Translations under genes and position numbers: made by a program
DNA from: Nocardia sp. NBC_00508
Lineage (GTDB): Bacteria; Actinomycetota; Actinomycetes; Mycobacteriales; Mycobacteriaceae
DNA: 64,000 nucleotides
Reading direction: 5' to 3'
Assembly (NCBI RefSeq): GCF_036346875.1
Contig: NZ_CP107852.1
Location: forward strand, 1,302,001 to 1,366,000
The notes under the pieces: model-generated
What the model saw: only the letters and a program-made list of their open reading frames with translations
Told to the model about the DNA's origin: nothing
Database searches by the model: none
In this document: in pieces, positions 17,233-26,799 of the stretch
How the letters are laid out: each line of letters begins with the position of its first letter
How positions within the stretch are numbered: position 1 is the first letter of the stretch

Positions 17233-18239
17233 CGCACCAGATGGCCGGCGCGCGACCGCTGACCGTCGGAATCGACGTCGGCGGCACCAATATTCGCGCC
17301 TCCGTGATCGATGGCGGCGGCGAGGTGCTCGATACTGTCCAGGCGCCGACGCCGCACTCCGCGCGGGCGCTGGAGGACGCGCTCGACCGGGCCGTGCGCG
17401 ATCTGCGCGGCAGGCACCCGATCAGCGCGGTCGGCCTGGCCGTCGCCGGATTCATCAGCGGTGACCGCACGACCGTGCGGTTCGCCCCGCACCTGCCCTG
17501 GCAGGACGCTCCGGTCGCGCAGCGGCTCACCGAACGCCTCGGGCTGCCGGTGATCCTGGAGCACGACGCCAACGCCGCCATGTGGGCCGAGTACCGCTTC
17601 GGCGCCGCGGCGGGCGGGCACAACGTGGTGCTCATCGCGATCGGAACCGGCATCGGCGCCGCCCTGCTCATCGACGGCCAGCTGTATCGGGGCACGCACG
17701 GCGTCGCACCGGAACTCGGCCATCTGCAAGTGGTTCCGCAGGGGCGGCCCTGCCCGTGCGGCAAGCGCGGCTGCTGGGAGCGCTACTGCAGCGGAACGGC
17801 CCTCGCCGACACCGCGATCGAGATGCTGGCCACCGACCCGGTGCGGTCGGTGCTCGCCAGGGACGTGGCACGCGATCCAGGGTCGCTGACCGGACGCCGG
17901 GTCGCCGGCGCCGCGCAGGACGGTGACCCGCTCGCGGTGCGGGTGATGGCCGACTTCGCACGCTGGCTCGGGCTCGGGCTCGCGTTCGTCAGCGACATCT
18001 TCGATCCCGACCTGGTGGTCATCGCGGGCGGGGTGAGCAGTTCGGCGCCGCTGTTCTTGGACGAGGCGCGCGAGGAATACGCGCGCGCGGTCACCGGCGC
18101 GGGACACCGGCCGCTGGCACGCATCCGGACCACCCAGCTCGGCGAAGCGGCGGGCATGATCGGCGCCGCGGACCTGGCCAGGGCGGCCCTGCCCGCGGAC
18201 GCGCGCAAGTCCGCGCGAGTGGCGCGGACCAGCCATTGA
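17229..18239 (+). CDS. ROK-family glucokinase
   Basis: The 336-residue product has the ATP-binding IDVGGTNIRASV motif, the catalytic EHDANAAMWAE segment, GTGIGAALLIDG, and the ROK zinc motif CPCGKRGCWE. These features define ATP-dependent sugar kinases of the ROK family. Glucose is the usual substrate in actinomycetes, making glucose 6-phosphate in the cytoplasm. Repressor-type ROK proteins have an N-terminal helix-turn-helix, which is missing here. The ATG overlaps the preceding stop by four bases (ATGA). Confidence 0.92.
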   Translation: MTHQMAGARPLTVGIDVGGTNIRASVIDGGGEVLDTVQAPTPHSARALEDALDRAVRDLRGRHPISAVGLAVAGFISGDRTTVRFAPHLPWQDAPVAQRLTERLGLPVILEHDANAAMWAEYRFGAAAGGHNVVLIAIGTGIGAALLIDGQLYRGTHGVAPELGHLQVVPQGRPCPCGKRGCWERYCSGTALADTAIEMLATDPVRSVLARDVARDPGSLTGRRVAGAAQDGDPLAVRVMADFARWLGLGLAFVSDIFDPDLVVIAGGVSSSAPLFLDEAREEYARAVTGAGHRPLARIRTTQLGEAAGMIGAADLARAALPADARKSARVARTSH

Positions 18240-18417
18240 CCCACCTCGGCACGACCCGCACAGCCTGCGGCGACACGCTGAGTGTCGCCATCGGTCGGCC
18301 GCAGCGCCGAAGTGTGGTGAGATTCGCCTCTGCGCTTGGATGTGATCTTGCACCAGCGGTAAAGTCGGCACTTGACGCAGGTGCCCGCAACTATCCCGGC
18401 TCCGGGGGAAGGACGTC

Positions 18418-19149
18418 ATGTTCTACTGGCTGCTGAAGTTCGTGCTGCTGGGACCATTCATTCACCTCTACAACCGGCCCACGGTCGAAGGTGTGGAGAA
18501 CATTCCGGCGCATGGGCCGGCCATCATGGCGGGTAACCATCTTTCCTTCGCCGACTGGCTGTTCGCGCCGCTGCTCAGCCCGCGACGGATCACCTACCTC
18601 GCCAAGGCCGAGTACTTCACCACCCCGGGCATCAAGGGTCGCCTCCAGAAGTGGTTCTTCAGCGGCGCAGGCCAGTATCCGATCGATCGCAGCGGAGCCG
18701 ACGCGGCCGAGGACGCGCTCAACGCGGCCCGCAAGCTGCTCGACGAGGGCCGCTTGGTCGGTCTCTACCCGGAGGGCACCCGCTCCCCCGACGGCCGCCT
18801 GTACAAGGGCAAGACCGGCCTGGCCCGCCTCGCGCTGGAGACCGGTGTCCCCGTCATCCCCGTCGCCGTCATCGGCACCAACGAGGTCAGCCCGCCCGGA
18901 CCGTTCCGCTGGCGCCGCAGGAAGGTGACCCTCAAGTTCGGTGAGCCCATCGACTTCTCCCGCTACGAGGGCATGGGCGGCAACCGCTTCGTCGAACGTG
19001 CCGTCACCGACGAGGTCATGTACGACCTGATGCAGCTCACGGGCCAGGAGTACGTCGACGTCTACGCCCACAGCCTCAAGAAGGGCGTGCCGAGCGGCAG
19101 CCGGCCCGAGGCCGTCCCAGTGCGAATCCCCGACACCGCCGTCGGCTGA
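18418..19149 (+). CDS. plsC: 1-acyl-sn-glycerol-3-phosphate acyltransferase
   Basis: The 243-residue product carries the acyltransferase boxes in order: NHLSFADW (HX4D, about residue 40), GAGQYPIDR, YPEGTRSPDG and PVIPVAVIG. It would transfer a fatty acyl chain to lysophosphatidic acid at the membrane. It resembles mycobacterial Rv2182c, and the neighbourhood (PimB', ArsA-like ATPase) is the same. GGGGGAAGGA precedes the ATG. A terminator follows the stop. Confidence 0.92.
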   Translation: MFYWLLKFVLLGPFIHLYNRPTVEGVENIPAHGPAIMAGNHLSFADWLFAPLLSPRRITYLAKAEYFTTPGIKGRLQKWFFSGAGQYPIDRSGADAAEDALNAARKLLDEGRLVGLYPEGTRSPDGRLYKGKTGLARLALETGVPVIPVAVIGTNEVSPPGPFRWRRRKVTLKFGEPIDFSRYEGMGGNRFVERAVTDEVMYDLMQLTGQEYVDVYAHSLKKGVPSGSRPEAVPVRIPDTAVG

Positions 19150-19165
19150 CCCCGAACCGCACTGC

Positions 19166-19200
19166 GGCCCCGAGAACACCTGGTCTCGGGGCCGTTTCCT
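19166..19200 (+). terminator. Terminator after the acyltransferase gene
   Basis: GGCCCCGAGA (19166-19175) and TCTCGGGGCC (19184-19193) form a perfect 10-base stem with an 8-base loop, followed by GTTTCCT. It lies 17 bases after the stop and ends the + strand series from pimB'. Confidence 0.85.
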
Positions 19201-19434
19201 ATCTCGGCTCGGCTCACGCGACAGGAAAGCTCGTACCCGCGAGGCCCGCCCGCCGCCGAACTGCGGCACGCCGATCTTCCCTTGGCGGAGACCAGCTTCG
19301 AATGCCTTCGCGATGCGAAAGCACGCGGCGGCCGAACGCTCGAGCCGCACACCGGCGCGAGTAGTGGGATGAGGTTTCTCACAGCGTAAGGAAACGCCAA
19401 GATTTTATTCGGGTGGGGCGGGGAGACTGCGGGC

Positions 19435-20199
19435 ATGTTCAAGAAGTTGTTGGCGGCGGCCGGGGTCGGTGGGGCCGAGGTGGAGACCGAATTGTTCACG
19501 CCGGGTGTGCAGCCCGGCGGCACGGTCGAGGGTGTGGTCCGGTTGCGGGGTGGGCAGGTCGATCAAGAGATCGCCTCGGTGGCCGTCGAATTCGTGACGA
19601 GGGCCGAACAGGAGTACGAGGATCACGAGGGTGTCCGCGATATAGCATTCGGCCGCACGGGGGTATACGGTCCGCTGCACCTGCCCGCTGGCGCGGTGCT
19701 GGATTTCCGTTTCGCGGCCCGCGCGCCGATGGAAACGCCGATCACGTTCTACAACGGCAGGCACCTGCCCGGCACGGTGGTCGCGCTGCGCACGATCGTG
19801 GAGATCCAGGGCGCGGTGGACGCCGCCGACACCGACCCGATCGGCGTCGGCGCGCTGCCCGCCCAGCACGTGCTGCTGGAAGCGGTGGAGCACTTGGGAT
19901 TCCACCTCCGCAGCGCGGACGTGGAGTCGGGCCGGGTGCACAACACGCCGCAGACGCTGCCGTTCTACCAGGAAATCGAGTTCGCCGGCTCGCCGCACTA
20001 CCCGCGCCTGAACCAGCTCGAGGTGACCTTCGTCCCCACCGAGACCGGGATGAGCGTGGTCCTGGAGGCGGACAAGCGCGGCGGATGGATCTCCGAGGGC
20101 CGCGACGTCTTCGACGCGCTGTGGGTCGACTACCAGCACCTGGGCAGCGTGGACTGGTCGGGCGAACTCCACCATCGCGTAGAACGCTTGGCGCACTGA
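19435..20199 (+). CDS. spo0M: Spo0M-family arrestin-like protein
   Basis: The 254-residue product starts MFKKLLAAAGVGGAEVET and continues with the beta-rich, arrestin-like fold of the Spo0M (sporulation control) family, including GGTVEGVVRLRGG and the PFYQEIEF segment. In Bacillus the protein affects sporulation and cytoskeletal processes; in non-sporulating actinomycetes its role is not settled. It is soluble and cytoplasmic. It stands alone after the acyltransferase terminator, in a region that no longer follows the mycobacterial gene order. Confidence 0.9.
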   Translation: MFKKLLAAAGVGGAEVETELFTPGVQPGGTVEGVVRLRGGQVDQEIASVAVEFVTRAEQEYEDHEGVRDIAFGRTGVYGPLHLPAGAVLDFRFAARAPMETPITFYNGRHLPGTVVALRTIVEIQGAVDAADTDPIGVGALPAQHVLLEAVEHLGFHLRSADVESGRVHNTPQTLPFYQEIEFAGSPHYPRLNQLEVTFVPTETGMSVVLEADKRGGWISEGRDVFDALWVDYQHLGSVDWSGELHHRVERLAH

Positions 20200-20489
20200 G
20201 CGGGCGCAGACCGTTGACGGCCCGGCTGGCGCACCTCGAATTCTGGAGCCGCCCCAGCCGTGTCGACGCCGGGCGCATCGGCCGAGTCTGGAAAGGCTGT
20301 GTCAGGAGCGCGATTGGGTGTAGAGAAATGGCGGCGGCTCGATCCACACCCCGGCAACCGCCATTCGACTCGGCTCGATGCCCTGAGATCGTGGGGACGT
20401 CCCACAGCCATACCTCGGGCGGGTGGCTGTTGGCCCTACGGACCGAACCCGTTTACATGGCGTTGAGCTAGCTGCGCCAAGGTTGCTGC

Positions 20490-22055
20490 ATGACCGGTTC
20501 GGAATTCGGCATCTCCCGGCGCACCGTGCTGCGCGCCTCCGCTCTCGGACTCGTCGCCGTGCCCGCGCTGGCCGCGTGCTCGTCGGACAGCGGCCCCGGC
20601 TTGGTCCGGCAGCGCCCGGTGCTCACGCACGGCGTCGCGGTAGGTGACCCGCGCACCGACGGCGCCCTGATCTGGGCGCGCGCCGACCGTCCGGCCACAC
20701 TGATCGTGGAGACCGCCGCCACCGAATCGTTCACCGACGCCAAGCGTTTCACCGGGCCCCTGCTCACACCGGATTCCGACGGCACCGGCAGGGTGCGCGT
20801 CAACGGCCTGCCCGCGGGTCAGCAGGTGCACTACCGAGTAACGCTCGAAGGCGAGGACGGCGTCACCTCCGAACCCGTCACCGGCGTCTTCCGCACCGTG
20901 CCCACCGCCGCGGCGGACATCAAGCTGCAGTGGTCCGGCGATGTCGCGGGCCAGGGGTACGGCATCAACCCGGACCTGGGCGGCATGAAGATCTTCGCCA
21001 CCATGGCCGCCCGCGACCCGCACCTGTTCCTGCACTCCGGTGACTCGATCTACGCCGACGGACCGCTGAAGGAATCGGTCACCCTGCCCGACGGCCGGAT
21101 CTGGCGCAATGTCGTGACCGAGGCGAAGAGCGCTGTCGCGCAGACCCTGGACCAGTTCCGCGGCAACTACGCCTACAACCTCACCGACGACAACTACCGC
21201 CGCTTCAACAGCTCGGTTGCCCAGGTGGTGCAGTGGGACGACCACGAGACGGTGAACAACTGGTACCCGGGCGGTCTGGTCGCCGAGTCCAAGGGCTACA
21301 CCGAACGCAGCATGGACACCCTGGCCGCCCGCTCCTGGCAGGCATTCCACGAGTGGATGCCGCTGGAACCCGAGGAGGCGGTGGACGGGCGGCTGTACCG
21401 CAAGATCGCGTACGGCCCGCTGCTGGACGTCTTCGTGCTGGACATGCGGACGAACAAGGACGCCAACGACGCCAACAACGGACCCGATGGCCGCATTCTC
21501 GGTCCGGCACAGACGGCATGGCTGATCGACGGCCTGCGCGAGTCCAAGGCAACGTGGAAGATCGTCGCCATCGACATGCCGCTGGGCGTGATCGTCCCGG
21601 ATGGCGAGCAGAAGAACACCAGCGCCTACGAAGGTCCCGCCAACGCCGACCCCGGCGCTCCCTCGGGCCGGGAAAGCGAGATCGCCCGCGTGCTCTCGTC
21701 GATCAAAGCGAACAAGGTGACCAACGTCGTGTGGCTCACCGCGGACGTGCACTACACGGCGGCCCACCGCTACTCCCCCGACCGCGCGGCCTTCTCCGAC
21801 TTCGACGAGTTCTGGGAGTTCGTCTCCGGTCCGCTCAACGCGGGTGCGTTCGGCCCGAACCAGCTGGACGCCACCTTCGGTCCGGAGGCGGTCTTCGTGC
21901 ACGCTCCCCCGCTCCAGAACAGCTCCCCGCTGGACGCCTTCCAGCACTTCGGCGAGGTGCGCATCGACGGAAAGTCAAGGGAACTGACCGTCGACCTGTG
22001 CGATGCGAGCGGATCCGTCCTGTTCAGCCAGCGCCTTACGCCCGCGTCACGGTGA
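20490..22055 (+). CDS. phoD: Secreted PhoD-type alkaline phosphatase/phosphodiesterase
   Basis: The 521-residue product has a twin-arginine signal (SRRTVLRASALGLVAVP) followed by a lipobox-like LAAC, so it is probably exported folded by Tat and possibly lipid-anchored. The mature part holds the N-terminal beta domain of PhoD (HGVAVGDPRTDGALIWARA) and metal motifs including HSGDSIYADG, WDDHE and VVWLTADVHYTA. PhoD enzymes use Ca and Fe to release phosphate from phosphodiesters outside the cell, usually under phosphate starvation. No PHO box was recognised in the 290-base gap upstream, which appears otherwise empty. Confidence 0.94.
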   Translation: MTGSEFGISRRTVLRASALGLVAVPALAACSSDSGPGLVRQRPVLTHGVAVGDPRTDGALIWARADRPATLIVETAATESFTDAKRFTGPLLTPDSDGTGRVRVNGLPAGQQVHYRVTLEGEDGVTSEPVTGVFRTVPTAAADIKLQWSGDVAGQGYGINPDLGGMKIFATMAARDPHLFLHSGDSIYADGPLKESVTLPDGRIWRNVVTEAKSAVAQTLDQFRGNYAYNLTDDNYRRFNSSVAQVVQWDDHETVNNWYPGGLVAESKGYTERSMDTLAARSWQAFHEWMPLEPEEAVDGRLYRKIAYGPLLDVFVLDMRTNKDANDANNGPDGRILGPAQTAWLIDGLRESKATWKIVAIDMPLGVIVPDGEQKNTSAYEGPANADPGAPSGRESEIARVLSSIKANKVTNVVWLTADVHYTAAHRYSPDRAAFSDFDEFWEFVSGPLNAGAFGPNQLDATFGPEAVFVHAPPLQNSSPLDAFQHFGEVRIDGKSRELTVDLCDASGSVLFSQRLTPASR

Positions 22056-22107
22056 TCGAGGACTTCGGGCGAGCGTCACGGGCCGCGCTGTGGTTAGCTT
22101 TCGTGCC

Positions 22108-23385
22108 ATGAGCACGCCGCACATTGTCTCCGACGCGGAAGAATATCTGCCCCGCGATACCGCTGATGTCGTTCGCACGGTGCGGGATTCACGGGGGCGA
22201 ACGGAACGCTTGATGGTGCGCGGCGGCGAGCTGGTCGATGAGGGGCTCACGCTGCCCGCGCAGCCGACCGTGGTGTCGCTGCGCCGGATGAACCAAGTGC
22301 TGGACATCAACCTGGGGCGGCGCACCGTCCGGGTGCAGGCGGGTGCCAAACTCTCCGACATCGACCGCAGGCTCGGCGCGCACGGGCTCGGCCTGCCCAT
22401 CGTGGGCGACCACCGCGATATCACCGCGGGCGGCTTCGCGTCGGTCGGCGGCGTCAGCGGGGCGTCGCACAAGTACGGCCTGTTCATCGACCAGATCGTC
22501 GATCTGGAGTATGTCGACGTCGACGGGCGTATCGGCACCTGCGGGCGCACCCATCACACCGACCGATTCCAGCGCATCCTGGGCGCGGGCGGCCGCGCGG
22601 GCATCATCACCGCGCTCACCCTGGACGCGATCGACATCGACAAGGACCGCACCTGGCTGACCACCACCGCCGACCGGTTCCTCGATTTCGACTCGTTCGT
22701 CGAGCACGCCCACGCCGAGATCGCCCGCCCGGGCAACGCCCACCTCCAGGTCGGGCGCTGGGTCGACACGGCGCCGCTGAAGGTGGCGCGCCCGGTCGGC
22801 ACCGGCCACGTGCAGCTGGGCACCGTCCGCTTCGGGCAGTGGTCGAGCCTGTACCCCACCGCGCCCACCAGAGGGCTGCGGGCCCGGCGTGAGGTCGGCT
22901 CGCGAGCACGGAAGTCGCTCGGTGCCATCGCCTCCGCCGCACCGGGCAAAGCGGGCATGCCGGTACGCAACGCGGCCGCGGGCGCGGTACTGTTCGCACC
23001 CAAGGTGCAAACCCTGCGCGACGCCGAGTATCTGGCCGACACAGCCCTCAGCTCGTCCGAGCGGGGCCCGGCCTACCGGGTCGGCATTTTCGCCCCCCTG
23101 TCGAGCTATTCGTCGGTGTTCTACCGCCTCCACGACCTGTTCTCCGGACACCGTGAACGCACCGGCTGCTTCACCGTCATCTCCGCGATGACCTATGGCG
23201 TGCGCTCGCGCTACTTGCGTGCGGAAGCGGCCGCACGCGGCCTGTCCCCCGAAGACCACGGCCTGATCACCTTCACCTGCCGCCTACGGACGGCCGCCCT
23301 GCCGTCGGAACTGCTGCGCGACATCATGTCCGGGATCGAGGAGATCTGCCGCTCGGAGAACGCGCTGCGCTACGAGGCCGAATAG
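22108..23385 (+). CDS. FAD-binding (PCMH-type) oxidoreductase
   Basis: The 425-residue product has an FAD-binding domain of the vanillyl-alcohol-oxidase family: VRVQAGAKLSDIDRRLGAHGLGLPIVGDHRDITAGGFASVGGVSGASHK is represented by its conserved motifs VQAGAKL and GGFASVGGVSG. The C-terminal half is less conserved. The start ATG at 22108 follows the phoD stop by about 50 bases. Enzymes of this type oxidise alcohols, sugars or amines, or reduce alkenes such as the delta-24 sterol bond; the substrate cannot be read from the sequence. Confidence 0.85.
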   Translation: MSTPHIVSDAEEYLPRDTADVVRTVRDSRGRTERLMVRGGELVDEGLTLPAQPTVVSLRRMNQVLDINLGRRTVRVQAGAKLSDIDRRLGAHGLGLPIVGDHRDITAGGFASVGGVSGASHKYGLFIDQIVDLEYVDVDGRIGTCGRTHHTDRFQRILGAGGRAGIITALTLDAIDIDKDRTWLTTTADRFLDFDSFVEHAHAEIARPGNAHLQVGRWVDTAPLKVARPVGTGHVQLGTVRFGQWSSLYPTAPTRGLRARREVGSRARKSLGAIASAAPGKAGMPVRNAAAGAVLFAPKVQTLRDAEYLADTALSSSERGPAYRVGIFAPLSSYSSVFYRLHDLFSGHRERTGCFTVISAMTYGVRSRYLRAEAAARGLSPEDHGLITFTCRLRTAALPSELLRDIMSGIEEICRSENALRYEAE

Positions 23386-23406
23386 CGGAAGGCTCGCGCA
23401 GGACGA

Positions 23407-24856
23407 TCACCGCGACGGTGCGGGCGGGGGTTCGACGGGAGCGGGCGGCCACTCGTCGGGCTTGACGCTCGCCGGTTTGCCGCCGGGCTGTCCGTCCCAG
23501 TCGAACGTGACACCGACCCATGCATTCGGGCGATCGAACCGCACCTCCCCGGCCTCGAATCGGGTGCCGGCGAAGGTGATCGCGCCGAAGAAGTCACCTG
23601 CCCGGAAGCTCACCTCGCGCCCGCCGAGCCGCGCCTGGGCGAACGAGACATCGCCGTGGAATTCGGCGCTGTCGAAGCGGACCCTGCCGCCAGGGCTGCC
23701 GAAGCGGCGCATTCGTCCACCCGGATGGCCGAAGGAGGCCTGCACGAAGGAGGTGGACGCGGCATGGAACAGGGCCGCTGATGTCGATCTGCGATCCGCC
23801 GAATATCGCACTGTCGAAGACGACCTGCGCTCCCTCGAAGGTCGCGGCGCCGAACTCGACATGATCGGCGAGGAACCCGGCTTCGGCGAACGACGTTCGC
23901 TCACCGCGGAATTTCGCGCCACGAAACCGGGCCGCCGAGCCGCGGAAAATTGTCCGGTGGAACGAGACCGGTGAACTGAAGATCGCGCCGTCGAATTTGA
24001 GGCCGGCTCCGCGCAACTCGGTACGCGCGGACTCCGTCGGCGCGAATGTCACCTCGTCGAACAGTGTGCGCACGCCGCGGAAGACCGCGCCATGGAAGGA
24101 AATGTACCGACCGGTGAACTTCGCGAATTCGAATGTGGTGGCGCGGGCTCCGGTGAACACCGAACGCGCGAAATACGTGCGCTCCCCCGAGAACTCCGCA
24201 TATCGGAAATCGGCATCCTCCAATACTGCGTCGGCGAAGTCGAAATCACGGTCCGACCATGTTATTTCGGCCGACGGGCGGACGTGGGCGACGATCACGT
24301 CGACGATGGCGCGGCGGACCTCGCGATCGTTCTGCCGGAACTGATAGCGCCGCTCCACCTCGACGCCGTTGTTCTCGACGGTCTCGGACCGGGATATCAG
24401 GTGATTGGCCCCGGCGTCCGGTTCGTACGGCAGGCGCAGGTATCCGCACAGCACATCGATGCACTGCTGTCGCCTGCCGGGTGCACCGAATTCGTCGGCG
24501 ACACCGGCCATGGCGTACACCCCGGCGATACGCACCGCCACATCCGGATCGCCGAGCTGCTTTGCCGCCGCACCGAACAGCTCCGCGAAGCGTGCGCGCT
24601 CCTGATCACGCTGCTTGCGATAAGAGACCACGAGCGCGACGGCGCCACCGACTCCCGCGGTCACCGTCAACGCGATCTTGGTGAGATCCACCTGATTCGG
24701 CGTCTCCGCCCTCGCTCCGAGGAACCACCACAGCAGCCACCAGACGATCCCCGCGATCAGCAGTCCGCCGACTACCGCCAGCAGCACCGCCAGCAACAAT
24801 GCCGCGCGATGCAACCTCCGGCTCACCCGCTCGCCGAACCTCCCCAACCGCCGCAC
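23407..24856 (-). pseudogene. Pentapeptide-repeat membrane protein, frameshifted
   Basis: Reading from 24856, the product has two N-terminal transmembrane segments (about 18-46 and 61-78), a conserved segment common in actinobacterial pentapeptide proteins (RFAELFGAAAKQLGD to CGYLRLPYEP), and then A(D/F)LxX-type repeats such as DADFRYAEF. After about residue 358 (near 23775-23785) the repeat pattern breaks and continues in the next frame (AALFHAASTSFVQASF onward) to a stop at 23407. One inserted base explains both halves, so the gene is either inactivated or carries a sequencing error. The joined protein would have about 480 residues. Confidence 0.8.
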
Positions 24857-25216
24857 AGCGGAATACTAGCGACCGACCTGCTGCGAGTCGATTCCCGCAG
24901 CATCCCACGGGCTTTCGGCCCTGATCAACGCACCGGAGGATTGCATCTCGCTCCGCTTACGCCCGTGGCCGCCGGTGTGGATCAGCACTTGCCGGGCGAA
25001 CGCGTGAGTGGAGCTGCTCGGATCGCCGCGGCGCTGATGCGTCGAGGTAGCGATCGATCTCGGCGCGACCGCCGGGCCGATCGAGGTGAATCGGTAACTG
25101 CCGACTGGATTCCCGGAAACCCCATCAACGGGCGCCGCTCTACGACATAGTTGTAAACGCTCGCGTTCCCCACTTGGACGCGGCCGTACCCTACTCCATG
25201 TTCGGGATCGGATCTC
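24857..25216. other. Intergenic region without recognised gene
   Basis: These 360 bases separate the frameshifted pentapeptide gene (-) and the beta-helix gene (+), which are divergent, so promoters for both should lie here. Short open frames exist on both strands but none shows family features or a ribosome-binding site. No repeat or clear palindrome was noticed. Confidence 0.5.
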
Positions 25217-26314
25217 ATGAGGACGAGAACATCTGCCGCGGCGGCTGGCGCCGTCACTATCACAGCCCTGGTCGTTGCCGCCGCGGGCGCATTCCCCGCA
25301 GCGGCCTACGCCGACAACGCGCCCGAGGGGAATTCCCCCGCCGTGATCACCGTGAACAGCACAGCAGACGAGGTCGCGGCCGACCCACACAGCGGGCAAT
25401 GTCGCACGGTCGCCGGCGCCTGCACTCTGCGCGCCGCAGTCCAGACGGCCAATTTCCGTCCAGGGAGCACGATCGTGGTTCCCGATGGGCGGTACATCTT
25501 GACGATGGCTCCCGACCCGCGGAAAGTGCAGGGCCGCAACCCGGATGCGACCACGGGAGACCTGAACCTCACCACGCCCACAGTGTTGCGTGGCGCGGGC
25601 CGCGATCGGACAGTGTTGGATGCCAACGGGATCGACAGAGTGCTCAGTATCGCCGCGCCCGTGACGTTGGCGGGGTTGACTGTGACAGGCGGAGTCACCG
25701 CCCAGCACGAGATCCCCTTCTACGACACCGGCGGGGGCGGAATTTCGAATTCGTCGAACCTCGTCCTCGAAGACGTGGTGGTTCGGGGCAACAGCGCCGG
25801 GTACGGCGGCGGGATCTTCAACGTGCCCGGATCGGATCTGCAGACGAGGAATACGACCATCACCGCCAATACGTCCGGTGAGGCGGGCGGGGTGCGCTGC
25901 GATAACACCTGCACCTTCACCGATTCCACGATCTCCGGCAACCATGTGGTCAATCCCGGAGTGTGGTACCGCCCCGGTGGATTCGCCGGACGCGGCGGCG
26001 GTGTCGACGTCCGGGGCCGGGGCGTGGTGACTTTCGATCGTGCGACGATCACCGGAAACACCGCCTCGGACGCAGGCGGCGGCATCAACGTGGCACCGGC
26101 CTATCTCGACACCCTCCCGCGCCAGGTGACCGATCGGGTCGATGTTCCCATCGGCACCGTCGTCTTGCGGAACTCCACTATCACGGCGAACACGTCCGGT
26201 AACGCTGTGGCCAACTGCGCGAAGGTTTTCGCGAGAATCGTCTCGGAAGGCGGCAACACCAGCGACGATCCTTCCTGCGACCTCACCGGGGCAGGCGACA
26301 GAGTCGCGTCCTAG
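25217..26314 (+). CDS. Secreted right-handed beta-helix protein with CSLREA-type N-terminus
   Basis: The 365-residue product has a signal peptide (RTRTSAAAAGAVTITALVVA, cleavage near AAYAD). The mature N-terminus ITVNSTADEVAAD to GACTLRAAVQTAN fits the CSLREA domain found on exported repeat proteins. The rest is built of repeated strands with NTS/NSA turns (RNTTITANTSGEAGG, DSTISGNH, NSTITANTSGN), typical of a parallel beta-helix. Such proteins bind or cut polysaccharides or act at the cell surface; no catalytic signature is evident. Two cysteine pairs could stabilise it. It stands alone, convergent with the MerR gene. Confidence 0.82.
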   Translation: MRTRTSAAAAGAVTITALVVAAAGAFPAAAYADNAPEGNSPAVITVNSTADEVAADPHSGQCRTVAGACTLRAAVQTANFRPGSTIVVPDGRYILTMAPDPRKVQGRNPDATTGDLNLTTPTVLRGAGRDRTVLDANGIDRVLSIAAPVTLAGLTVTGGVTAQHEIPFYDTGGGGISNSSNLVLEDVVVRGNSAGYGGGIFNVPGSDLQTRNTTITANTSGEAGGVRCDNTCTFTDSTISGNHVVNPGVWYRPGGFAGRGGGVDVRGRGVVTFDRATITGNTASDAGGGINVAPAYLDTLPRQVTDRVDVPIGTVVLRNSTITANTSGNAVANCAKVFARIVSEGGNTSDDPSCDLTGAGDRVAS

Positions 26315-26342
26315 TCGCTGCGGGTCCTCGCGGACCGGCTGC

Positions 26343-26750
26343 TCAGGCGGGGACGGGCTCCAGGTCGGCGTCGTCGAAGGGCGGGTAGCTCTCGCCACCC
26401 ATTCGCTCGGCCGCGTCGATGTAGTCGGCAAGAGCGTCGCGCGATCGAGCGAGCCTCTTCATCTGATCGTCCAGTCGCTGCAGCCGGGACCGCATCGCGG
26501 CCAGCAACTCCGGACACCCGGGCAGCTCCGGGGCCTCCCCGACCGCACAGGGCAGCAGATACGCGATGTCCTCGGAGGACAGACCGGCACCGAGCAGGTG
26601 CCGGATCTGCTTCACCCGCAGCACGGCGTGCTCGTCGTACTCGCGGTACCCGTTCCCGCCGCGCTCGGCCTCCAGCAGGCCCTGGGCCTCGTAGTAGCGC
26701 AACTGATGGGCGTTGACGCCCGTCCGATGGCTCAGTTCCCCGATCCGCAT
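26343..26750 (-). CDS. MerR-family transcriptional regulator
   Basis: The 135-residue product opens with the MerR winged helix-turn-helix (MRIGELSHRTGVNAHQLRYYEAQGLL), followed by the long dimer helix (LQRLDDQMKRLARSRDALADYID). Cysteines in LLPCAVG and PGCPEL could sense metal or redox state, but this is inference. It is divergent from an imine-reductase-like gene. The 49-base gap contains a MerR-type promoter with a dyad in an over-long spacer, so this protein most likely controls that neighbour and possibly itself. Confidence 0.92.
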   Translation of the reverse strand: MRIGELSHRTGVNAHQLRYYEAQGLLEAERGGNGYREYDEHAVLRVKQIRHLLGAGLSSEDIAYLLPCAVGEAPELPGCPELLAAMRSRLQRLDDQMKRLARSRDALADYIDAAERMGGESYPPFDDADLEPVPA

Positions 26751-26761
26751 CGCAACCTCAC

Positions 26762-26793
26762 TTGACCTTCACACCGGTATCAACGTTGACGAT
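26762..26793 (+). promoter_or_regulatory. MerR-type promoter/operator
   Basis: A -35 TTGACC (26762-26767) and a -10-like GACGAT (26788-26793) are separated by 20 bases, longer than the usual 17. The spacer holds an imperfect dyad centred on ACCGGT (26773-26778), with eight of twelve positions per arm paired. This geometry is the hallmark of promoters that MerR proteins activate by untwisting DNA. It reads toward the reductase gene, whose ATG is seven bases downstream. Confidence 0.75.
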
Positions 26794-26799
26794 GCTGCC

